Source: CAZUAQ01 sp964618455
GTDB taxonomy: Bacteria; Planctomycetota; Phycisphaerae; UBA1845; PWPN01
Direction: 5' to 3'
DNA: 54,060 bases
NCBI GenBank assembly: GCA_964618455.1
Contig: CAZUAQ010000040.1
Span: forward strand, 1-54,060
Position 1 is the first letter of the stretch; each line of letters opens with the position of its first letter. Shown piece by piece: positions 34,409 through 42,132 of this stretch. The notes below the pieces were generated by a model. The model ran no database searches and was not told the DNA's origin. It was given only the letters and a program-made list of their open reading frames with translations. Both the position numbers and the translations under genes were made by a program.

Positions 34409-35206
34409 ATGTACTCGTTGCTCGCCCAAGTCGACGTCGGCGCGGAGGTCATCGCCAGCTATTCCAGCGTCAGCGGCGACCTGACCATCGGTTCAATTAC
34501 TTATTATCTTTTCTGGCTGGCCTGCGTGTGTATGGGGGCGGCGACGCTCTTCTTCTTCCTCGAACGCAACAACGTTCCCGCCAAGTACCGCACGGTGCTG
34601 ACGGTGTCCGGTCTGATCACTGCGATCGCCTGTTTCCATTACTACCGCATGGCGGGGATTTACGCGGGCGGCGGTTTCCCGACCGAGTACCGCTACATCG
34701 ATTGGATCGTCACCACGCCCTTGATGCTGATCAAGTTCCCGCTTCTTCTTGGTATGGCGAATAAAGGGAAAAGCCTGCTGATCCAGCTCGTGACGTTGGA
34801 CGTCATCATGATCGCAACCGCTTACATCGCGGAAGTGTCGTCCGTCGGCAGTGGCACATGGTGGAGCTTCTTCCTGATCGCGTGCCTGGCGGAGCTGGCC
34901 ATCGTGGCCTTGCTGTACACCAACATGAACACGGCGATCGCGACCGCTCCAGCTCCGATCGCGAAATCGGTACGGATCATGCGACTCTTCATCCTTGTGG
35001 GATGGGCGATCTACCCGGTGGGCTTCCTCATGGCCTTGACGGGAACGACGGGCGGCGACCTGCGTGAGATTTTCTACAACGTCGCCGACGTCATCAACAA
35101 GGTTGGTTTCGGACTTGTGGCGTACTACGGCGTGAAGGCACTGGCCGAGGTTGATCGTTCGAACAAGACTCCCGGTCAGACGGCCGATGCGGCTGTGGCG
35201 GTGTAA
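34409..35206 (+). CDS. Microbial rhodopsin, outward proton pump of DTK type
   Basis: 265 residues from the ATG at 34409 (AAGGA about 9 bases before). Seven membrane helices. Helix C reads RYIDWIVTTPLMLIKF: primary acceptor Asp98, Thr102, and Lys109 at the proton-donor position (Glu108 in green proteorhodopsin). Asp98 to Lys109 is 11 residues, as in the Exiguobacterium sibiricum rhodopsin, whose donor is also Lys. Helix B His77 is the acceptor-linked His of proteobacterial pumps. Met106 is at the colour-tuning site, suggesting green absorption. Helix G NVADVINKVGFG gives Asp227 and the retinal Lys231. It should pump protons out under light. It is the first gene of the rhodopsin-blh-crtI operon. 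Confidence 0.95.
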   Translation: MYSLLAQVDVGAEVIASYSSVSGDLTIGSITYYLFWLACVCMGAATLFFFLERNNVPAKYRTVLTVSGLITAIACFHYYRMAGIYAGGGFPTEYRYIDWIVTTPLMLIKFPLLLGMANKGKSLLIQLVTLDVIMIATAYIAEVSSVGSGTWWSFFLIACLAELAIVALLYTNMNTAIATAPAPIAKSVRIMRLFILVGWAIYPVGFLMALTGTTGGDLREIFYNVADVINKVGFGLVAYYGVKALAEVDRSNKTPGQTADAAVAV

Positions 35207-35220
35207 GTGAGGGTGGGCCG

Positions 35221-35246
35221 TGGGGCTTCCCATTCGGGAAGCCCCA
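35221..35246 (+). other. Intercistronic hairpin between rhodopsin and blh
   Basis: Perfect 11-bp stem TGGGGCTTCCC (35221-35231) and GGGAAGCCCCA (35236-35246) with a 4-base loop, lying 14 bases after the rhodopsin stop. It is followed by TATTCAGGAG, not a T run, so it is unlikely to be a full terminator. Expected roles are protecting the rhodopsin mRNA 3' end or partial attenuation so that blh is expressed less. Confidence 0.75.
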
Positions 35247-35262
35247 TATTCAGGAGCGTATC

Positions 35263-36333
35263 ATGACGCGGGCACGTTCGACAATCTGGAGCCAGTACCC
35301 ATGGCTCTTTGAATTCGGACCTCTGCCCGTTTTTCTTGTTCTCATTCTTGTCGAGCTGCTCGGCCCCGGTTTTTCGGCGACCTACGCAGCGTGGCCTTTC
35401 CTGATATCGATGGTATTGGTGGGACTGCCGCATGGGGCGATCGACTTTACCCTTTCCTCGCGCCTGCACGGCAAGGGCAACTTCCAGGGCCATGTCACGA
35501 CGGTCGCCTGTTACCTCCTGATCATGGCTACATTGATCCTGCTGGCGGTGACCGCCCCGCTGGCGTTCCTGATTCTCTTTGCCGTCATCAGCTTCTGGCA
35601 TTTCGGTCATGCCGATACGCATGAACTGAAGACCACCTCTACAGAGCGTGGACTTTCACCGATCGTGAATGCGGTGGCCACCCTGGGCAAGGGACTCTTG
35701 ATACTCGGAATTCCCATGGGTGTTCAGCCCGCCGCCACGGCTGACGTCGTGCAGCGATTCCTGTTCATCCTCGGCAGCACGGACGTACCAAGTGTCACGG
35801 CCATCGCCTCGATAGGCTCGGTAGCGCTGATTGCCGCCTTGTCGATTCTCGCCATCCTGCTGGTCGCGCGACCCATGGCGAGAGGAAAGAAGCGTGGGCA
35901 CTATGAATTCCTGCAGCTCACGGTCATCGCTGCGTCCCTCCTGCTGTTTCATCCGCTATTCGCGATCGGGATCTACTTCCTGCTCTGGCACAGCTGGCGG
36001 CACATGGGACGGCTTCGACAGGTGATGTTCGATGCCTCGACGACGCGCGGTGTGTTCAGCGACCTCGTGACCCTGCATGTTCGCGCGTTGCCGCTGCTTC
36101 TGCCCACGTGGCTGGCCTATATCGGATTGGCGGCGTGGCGGCTGGAATCCTGGAACGCATTCGACGCGGCTGTGCTGACACTTGTCATTTTCGCGGTGGT
36201 CACGCTGCCGCACCATCGACTGGTGGCGCAAGGGATTCCCTGGAACCCGGCGCCCGCCGACGTCCTTTATCGTCCCCAGACGCCCGCGGCGACCGTCCGC
36301 GTGCCATCACTCGAGAAGGGAGTTTCCTCGTGA
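35263..36333 (+). CDS. blh: Brp/Blh-family beta-carotene 15,15'-dioxygenase
   Basis: 356 residues, about eight membrane helices. Iron-ligand His candidates: His57 in VGLPHGAIDF, the pair in SFWHFGHADTHE, the WHSWRHMGR segment, and VTLPHHRLVA, matching the invariant His of the Brp/Blh family. It cleaves beta-carotene into two retinal molecules with O2 in the inner membrane and so supplies the rhodopsin encoded just upstream. AGGAG precedes the ATG at 35263. Its stop overlaps the crtI start (GTGA), so the two are translationally coupled. Start-to-end length is a little above the usual 280-330 residues. Confidence 0.93.
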   Translation: MTRARSTIWSQYPWLFEFGPLPVFLVLILVELLGPGFSATYAAWPFLISMVLVGLPHGAIDFTLSSRLHGKGNFQGHVTTVACYLLIMATLILLAVTAPLAFLILFAVISFWHFGHADTHELKTTSTERGLSPIVNAVATLGKGLLILGIPMGVQPAATADVVQRFLFILGSTDVPSVTAIASIGSVALIAALSILAILLVARPMARGKKRGHYEFLQLTVIAASLLLFHPLFAIGIYFLLWHSWRHMGRLRQVMFDASTTRGVFSDLVTLHVRALPLLLPTWLAYIGLAAWRLESWNAFDAAVLTLVIFAVVTLPHHRLVAQGIPWNPAPADVLYRPQTPAATVRVPSLEKGVSS

Positions 36334-37916
36334 AGAATCGTGTGATCATCATCGGTGCGGGTCCGGGCGGGCTGGCGTCGGCCATGCTGCTGGCGGCCAG
36401 AGGCTACCAGGTGACCATCGTGGAACGCCTCCCGCATGTCGGTGGACGAACATCCACGTTTCGCCAGGATGATTACGCCTTCGATCTCGGACCGACGTTC
36501 TTCCTGTACCCGCGCAACCTGGAACTCATATTCGACGAGGCGGGATACGATCTCGCGAAGGAAGTGGACTTGATCCGTCTGGATCCTCAGTATCGCATCG
36601 TCTTCGGGGATGGTCAGAAATTGGATGCCACCGGCGATGTCGTGCGGATGCAGCGGGAGATGAGTCGCTTCTCGGCCGCCGATGCCGGGAACCTGCCACG
36701 CTATCTGGCGGAAAATCGCAAGAAACTCGGCGTTTTCGAACCGGTCTTGACCTCTTCATTCGATCGGCTGACGGATCTTCTTCACCCGAAGGTCCTCAAG
36801 GGGCTTATGTACCTGCGTCCCTGGCGGTCGGTGCACGGCGAGGTGTCGCGCTTCTTCAAGGATCCTCGCATACAACTCGCGTTCACGTTTCAGTCGAAGT
36901 ACGTCGGCATGTCGCCGTTCCAGTGTCCGAGTCTGTTCTCGATCCTTTCCTTCCTGGAATACGAGCACGGCGTGTTTCATCCTCGCGGAGGATGTGGCGC
37001 CCTGACCCAGGCCATGGCCCGGATAGCCCGCGAGATGGGCGTGGATATCCGGCTCAACGAACCCGTGGATCGCATTCGATTTCGCGGCCGCCAGGCAGTG
37101 GGCGTGCAGACCTCCCAGGGATCGTATGACGCCGACGCGGTGGTCATGAATGCCGACTTTGCCCGGGCGATGTCCCGCCTCGTGCCCGATGAACTGCGGC
37201 GACGTTGGACGGACAAGCGCATCGAGAAGAAGAAGTACTCCTGCTCGACGTTCATGATGTACCTCGGGCTTGAGGGCAGGCAGGACGATCTGCCGCACCA
37301 CGTGATCCGCCTGACCGAGGATTACATGGGCAACCTGGAAGACATCGAGTCGCGGCATCGCCTGACCGAGGATCCATCCTTTTATGTGCAGAACGCCAGC
37401 GTTTCGGATCCGACGCTTGCGCCACCCGGCGGATCGACACTCTACGTGCTCGTCCCCGTCACGCACCGGCATGACAAGGTGGACTGGAAGCGCGAGGCGC
37501 CACGCTATCGTGCGAATGTTCTGCGCAAGCTGGAACACATCGGCCTGAAAGATGTCGAGAAGCGGATTCGAACCGAGCGAATCGTGACGCCGGCGGACTG
37601 GGACTCACAGTACCAGATCCACAAGGGGGCGGTGTTCAGCCTCTCACACAACATCGGGCAGATGCTCTACTGGCGGCCGCACAATCGCTTCGAGGATCTG
37701 GATTCGGTCTATCTTGTCGGCGGAGGAACGCATCCGGGGAGTGGACTGCCGGTGATTTTTTCGTCCGCGCGGATTACGGCGGACGCCATCGAGCAGGATC
37801 TGCGTTCCACGTCGGGAACACGGGCCACGCGCAGGTTGGCCATGAGCATTCCGCGTCGGCCTGCCGTGGCTCCGTCTTTTCCCGTGGCGGCGATGGACCG
37901 TGTGGCTTCCCGGTGA
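36330..37916 (+). CDS. crtI: CrtI-type phytoene/carotene desaturase
   Basis: 528 residues from a GTG at 36330, sharing 4 bp with the blh stop. The N-terminal FAD dinucleotide fold VIIIGAGPGGLASAMLLAARG and the glycine-rich GGRTS follow family rule; the C-terminal GGGTHPGSGLPVIFSSARI is the bacterial CrtI signature. It introduces double bases into phytoene (to lycopene) or a related carotenoid and so makes precursor for beta-carotene. crtE, crtB and crtY are not in the window and must be encoded elsewhere. Longer frames start as far upstream as 36108 but run through blh. Confidence 0.93.
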   Translation: MKNRVIIIGAGPGGLASAMLLAARGYQVTIVERLPHVGGRTSTFRQDDYAFDLGPTFFLYPRNLELIFDEAGYDLAKEVDLIRLDPQYRIVFGDGQKLDATGDVVRMQREMSRFSAADAGNLPRYLAENRKKLGVFEPVLTSSFDRLTDLLHPKVLKGLMYLRPWRSVHGEVSRFFKDPRIQLAFTFQSKYVGMSPFQCPSLFSILSFLEYEHGVFHPRGGCGALTQAMARIAREMGVDIRLNEPVDRIRFRGRQAVGVQTSQGSYDADAVVMNADFARAMSRLVPDELRRRWTDKRIEKKKYSCSTFMMYLGLEGRQDDLPHHVIRLTEDYMGNLEDIESRHRLTEDPSFYVQNASVSDPTLAPPGGSTLYVLVPVTHRHDKVDWKREAPRYRANVLRKLEHIGLKDVEKRIRTERIVTPADWDSQYQIHKGAVFSLSHNIGQMLYWRPHNRFEDLDSVYLVGGGTHPGSGLPVIFSSARITADAIEQDLRSTSGTRATRRLAMSIPRRPAVAPSFPVAAMDRVASR

Positions 37917-38705
37917 CCGGCGATTCCGGCCCCGGGTACAGCGCTGACATGGCAGGAGCGTCTGCGAAAAAAAGCAGAGAGCATGATCGGTCGGATGAGA
38001 AATCCGCGCCGCTGCTCTCGTTGTGTGCGAGAGGTCGGCATTCGCCGCATGAACCGCAATGCGGGAACGGAAATGCCAGCCTGTGGCACACTGCCAGTTC
38101 CCCTGGCTCCCGCCGCAGACGAGGAGGCGGCGGCGAGCCGAAGATGCGGGATGGTGTTGCCCGCATCCCCGATCATATCCATTATGGCAGATAAATCGGC
38201 CGGGGATGCGGAATTCGACGAATTCTTCTCGATGGGGCGGTCGATAAGGTGTGTGTCATTTCTGCCGAGTCAATCCTAATCTTCTTCAGCAAATGACTTT
38301 AACGATACTTTGCGACGTTTGGCGGTCTCGTCTGTCGCGGATCCACACGGCAGGCTCTTCCTGCACAGCCGAATCGACGTGGCAGAGGCTCTTCCAGCAG
38401 GGGATGTGAATATGCTGACACTCCCGCCGGATCGCGGGGAAAAGCAGGTTTCGCTTTGATTGCGCACCTGGGGAGGCCGATGAATAGGCACAGTCCGGAG
38501 CAGGTTCCGGCGGGGTGGCGGAGACGGAATCACGACGGCTGTCGTGAACACGTCCGGGGCTCAGGTGTCGACGCGTTCTGTACGGCCACCGGGATTTCCG
38601 GCCGGCGTCGATGTATCCTCGATCGTGGACAACCCAGAAACCTCCGGCTCGCGCGACGCAAGCCGTTTGCAGCCTTCGAATCGTCAAACAAAAGGGAGTT
38701 TGAAC
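37917..38705. other. Intergenic region, no gene seen
   Basis: 789 bases. Short frames on both strands have no family character. A GACGCAAGCC segment near 38658 faintly recalls the GEMM-type c-di-GMP riboswitch core but the rest of the fold is missing. It includes the leader of the beta-repeat protein (AAGGGAG at 38692). Confidence 0.45.
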
Positions 38706-41700
38706 ATGACGCGACGTGGCACGCATCTTCTCACCGGTCTCTTGATTCTGCTCTACGGCGGAACAGCCTGGGCTTCCAACGTCGGGGCTGGAAACGTCAG
38801 TTGGAATACCTTCAACAACACGTGGGACAACACCATCAACTTCGATACGGACGGCGCCACGCTGAGCATCGATGTCGACGACAATACGGAGTTGATCAAC
38901 GCGACCGGGATCACCGTGGCCAACGGTGTCGATGCCACGATCGCATTCGTCGGCACCAACAAGCTGTACTTCGGTGACAACAACTCGCAGATCCTGCTGA
39001 ATGGGACCGGCACATTGACGATCACCGGTGGCTCGGCAGGAGCGGGGTTCGACATGGCCACCACCGCCACGAACAAGTCGCTGACGATCAACAAGTCGAT
39101 CACCGGCAACGTCTCCGGCAATACGTTCATCATGGGCAACAACACGCTTCAGACGACCACGGGCAACCCCGTGACGCTGAACGCGGCGAGCCTCGGCGGC
39201 GCCAACGCTACACTGGATATCGACACGACCACGACGCTCGCGACACTGACGCTGACCGGCGCGCTGAATATCACGCCGGCGGATACACAGGTGCTGACAT
39301 TGACGAACGCGGTCGCGCTGGGGGCGAACAAGCTGACGATCACGGGGACGAACGGTGGCGGCGCGGAAGCCGTCAACGGAACCTTCACCCTGGATAACGG
39401 CTCATCGGAGCTCGAGACGGCGGGCGGAGACGTGGATGATGTCCTCGGCGACGCGACCATCAACGTGACGACCGATGCCGCCACGCTCGACGTCAACTTC
39501 AACACTTCGCCGACCGCGATCAACCTGAGCAATGATCTCAACCTCGAGATCGCCGACGGCAAGACACTGACCTCGACGGTGGACCTCAACGGCCACAAGG
39601 TCACGTTTCCGGCGACTTCGACCGGAACGGTGAGCGCCGTCACTGCGGACATCGACGGGAGTACGATCCAGGCGGACGCGAACGCCACGGTCACGACTCT
39701 GACGCAGTCCAACGACACCACCATCGGATTGGGTGATGGTGTGACGTTCACGATCACGAATGCATTCAATACCGGCGGGAACAAGCTGACGCTTGCCGGA
39801 AGCGGCGCGGGAGGCCAGGAGACGCTCGCCGCCACGGTCCAGTTGGACAACAGTTCGGCCGAACTGGAAATCAACGGCGTGGACGTGGACAACATCAAGG
39901 GGTACACGGTGACGGTGACCGCCGACGGCCCTACCATCGATGCCAATGTGAATACCTCGCCGACCGCCATCAATCAGACCGCCGCGGCGGGCGACGTCAC
40001 GCTGGCGATCGCCACCGGCAAGGCAGTGACTTCGACGGTGGATGTGAACGACAACGTGCTCACGCTGAGCGAGACGGGATCGGTCTCGGCCGTGTCGTTT
40101 GATACCGCCGGGGGCACGGTGCAGATGAATGCCAACGGCACGATCGCCTCGCTCACGCACACGGCGTCGTCGAAGGTGAAGCTCGGCGATGGCGTGAGTG
40201 GCACGATCCAGAACGCGGTGAGCGTGGGCAACGGCACGCTGACGATCGAGGGCAGCGGCGGCAACAACCAGGACACGCTGAATGCGACGATCACGGCGAA
40301 CAATCCGAACTCGGTGGTGCTGCTGACGGGCAATTCGGCGGACAACCTCAAGGGCATGACCGTCAACCTGTCCACGGACGGCTCGACGCTGGATGTCGAC
40401 GCCAGTGCCTCGCCGACAGACGTCGTGGTCACTGCCGATGCCACGATTGATGTCGCGTCGTCGCAGACGCTCACGGCGGATATCGACTTCAGTACGAATA
40501 CGCTGATCGTGAGCGGCGCGGGAAGCCTGACGCAATTACGCGGGTCGACGGGCACGCTGGGGCTGAACGGGACGAACACGATCACGACCCTGACCGCCAA
40601 TCCCGGCGCGAGCAGTGCGTTCACCATCAACGGAAGCGGTCAATCCACCATCGGGACGTTCACGCCGCTCGACACGAGCGGAGAAAATCTCGTGAAGGCA
40701 GGGACCGGCGTCGTGACGCTGACGAACGGTTTCAGCTTCGGATCGAGTACCGGGGTTCAGCTTCTGATCAACGGCGGAACGCTGATCGATGCGGGGGGCG
40801 CAGCGATCACCTTCGGCGATGAAGCGGAGAAGGTTCTCGTCTCCAGCGGGGCGACGTACACGACGTCGAGTGATTTCACCGGGCACGCCGGGAGTTCGAC
40901 CAACCTGGAGGGCGAAGCGGGTTCGACGGTGAACTTCGCGAAGTCCGGAGTCCAGCGCTTGACCGCCACCGCCGACGATGATTTCACCATGCTCGGCACG
41001 GTGAACATCGAGGACGGCACGACACTGACGCTGGGCGGAGCGTTCACCTTCGAGTTCGGCGACGTGAACATCGCGGATACCGGGGCGCTGGTGAATTCGG
41101 TCGGCGATTCGTCGATGCTTTTCGTGCCGAGTTCGACAGTGACGCTGGAAGGCACAGCAAGCGGCACGCTGACCATCAACGGTCAGGGCGCCTCGTCGCT
41201 GGTGACGCTGGACACGACGACCGGGACCGGCTCCTGGACACTCGATCGCGGCGCGTCGGACAACCTGACGCTCAGCAACGTGTCGATCGCCAACATGATC
41301 TACACGAGCGATGCCGGAGGCACGCTGGAGGGCGAAGTCGATCTCTCCGGTGTGGTGGATGGCGGCGGCAACGAGAACGGCTTCACCGACGTGACCGCCG
41401 ACGCGGGCCCGGACAAGGAGATCATCGCCGGCAACAGCACGACGCTGGACGGCTCGGCATCGGGCGGTTCGGGCAACTACACCTTCTCGTGGTCGCCCGC
41501 CACCGGGTTGAGCAGCACGACGTCGGCGACGCCAACCGCCTCGCCCACCGAAACGACCGTCTACACGCTGACCGTGACCGATGAGGACGACACGTCGAAG
41601 ACCGCGACGGACACCGTGGAGGTTACCGTCACGACCGGCTTGGCGGTGTCTGCCGGTGAGGACAAGACGATCGTCGCCGGGGAGAGCGTCGTGCTGGAAG

Positions 41701-41990
41701 GGCTGGCTTCCGGCGGCTCAGGACAGCTTACCTATGCGTGGACTCCGGTGACGGGCCTGAGCGATCCGAGCTCACCGTTTCCTGTAGCGTCGCCGACCGA
41801 GACAACGACCTACATGCTGACGGTGACTGACACCGGCGACAACGAGACGACCGCATCGGATACAGTGATCGTGACGGTCACTCCCGCCGGCGTCGTGACC
41901 AACTGCGGTGCGGGTACGTGCGGCGCGGGCACCGCCATGTTGATGCCGCTGATGGTCTTCAGCATGCTGATGATGCGTCGGCGGCGCTGA
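38706..41990 (+). CDS. Giant secreted beta-repeat protein with PKD-like domains and MYXO-CTERM-like end
   Basis: 1094 residues. Start at 38706 has AAGGGAG and a clear signal peptide (to about AWASN). The body is Thr/Asn/Gly-rich, low Cys, and contains three related units of about 150 residues beginning near residues 209, 360 and 510 (LTITGTNGGG, LTLAGSGAGG, LTIEGSGGNN) with SPTAINL-type second motifs. Such proteins usually fold as beta-helices in adhesins and autotransporters. Two PKD-like Ig domains follow (about 896-976 and 979-1063; each has AGPDK/AGEDK and TVYTLTVTD-type ends). The tail has C-G-A-G, hydrophobic TAMLMPLMVFSMLMM, then RRRR, a sorting signal like that of the protein at 355-2109. 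Likely a surface or matrix protein. Confidence 0.75.
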   Translation: MTRRGTHLLTGLLILLYGGTAWASNVGAGNVSWNTFNNTWDNTINFDTDGATLSIDVDDNTELINATGITVANGVDATIAFVGTNKLYFGDNNSQILLNGTGTLTITGGSAGAGFDMATTATNKSLTINKSITGNVSGNTFIMGNNTLQTTTGNPVTLNAASLGGANATLDIDTTTTLATLTLTGALNITPADTQVLTLTNAVALGANKLTITGTNGGGAEAVNGTFTLDNGSSELETAGGDVDDVLGDATINVTTDAATLDVNFNTSPTAINLSNDLNLEIADGKTLTSTVDLNGHKVTFPATSTGTVSAVTADIDGSTIQADANATVTTLTQSNDTTIGLGDGVTFTITNAFNTGGNKLTLAGSGAGGQETLAATVQLDNSSAELEINGVDVDNIKGYTVTVTADGPTIDANVNTSPTAINQTAAAGDVTLAIATGKAVTSTVDVNDNVLTLSETGSVSAVSFDTAGGTVQMNANGTIASLTHTASSKVKLGDGVSGTIQNAVSVGNGTLTIEGSGGNNQDTLNATITANNPNSVVLLTGNSADNLKGMTVNLSTDGSTLDVDASASPTDVVVTADATIDVASSQTLTADIDFSTNTLIVSGAGSLTQLRGSTGTLGLNGTNTITTLTANPGASSAFTINGSGQSTIGTFTPLDTSGENLVKAGTGVVTLTNGFSFGSSTGVQLLINGGTLIDAGGAAITFGDEAEKVLVSSGATYTTSSDFTGHAGSSTNLEGEAGSTVNFAKSGVQRLTATADDDFTMLGTVNIEDGTTLTLGGAFTFEFGDVNIADTGALVNSVGDSSMLFVPSSTVTLEGTASGTLTINGQGASSLVTLDTTTGTGSWTLDRGASDNLTLSNVSIANMIYTSDAGGTLEGEVDLSGVVDGGGNENGFTDVTADAGPDKEIIAGNSTTLDGSASGGSGNYTFSWSPATGLSSTTSATPTASPTETTVYTLTVTDEDDTSKTATDTVEVTVTTGLAVSAGEDKTIVAGESVVLEGLASGGSGQLTYAWTPVTGLSDPSSPFPVASPTETTTYMLTVTDTGDNETTASDTVIVTVTPAGVVTNCGAGTCGAGTAMLMPLMVFSMLMMRRRR

Positions 41991-42003
41991 GGCCGATCCA
42001 GAC

Positions 42004-42027
42004 ATCGATCATGCACGCATGATCGAT
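42004..42027. repeat. 24-bp palindrome downstream of the beta-repeat gene
   Basis: ATCGATCATGC and GCATGATCGAT are perfect inverted copies separated by AC, 13 bases after the stop. It could form a cruciform or RNA hairpin, or be a protein site. Confidence 0.6.
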
Positions 42028-42046
42028 CACTACTCGCCAGAACAGG

Positions 42047-42082
42047 AACCGGGCCGGTACGTAGAAGCGTACCGGCCCGGTT
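42047..42082 (+). terminator. Terminator-like hairpin between convergent genes
   Basis: Perfect 14-bp stem AACCGGGCCGGTAC (42047-42060) and its complement at 42069-42082 with an 8-base loop. It is followed by GCGTTCTTTG, weakly T-rich. It lies between the plus-strand gene ending at 41990 and the minus-strand gene ending at 42133, so it may serve both. Confidence 0.7.
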
Positions 42083-42132
42083 GCGTTCTTTGATGAACTT
42101 CGGTCACGAGGGGAATGAATGGGGCCTTCGGA

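Noticed and set aside
36108..36329. Upstream extension of crtI
   Set aside because: It would read through blh in another frame; GTG 36330 directly starts the conserved FAD motif.
38600..38705. GEMM (c-di-GMP-I) riboswitch-like core before the giant repeat protein
   Set aside because: AAACC and GACGCAAGCC are present, but the P1 pairing, the tetraloop stem and the GGGTAGCCG-type 3' half could not be found, so the match is likely chance.
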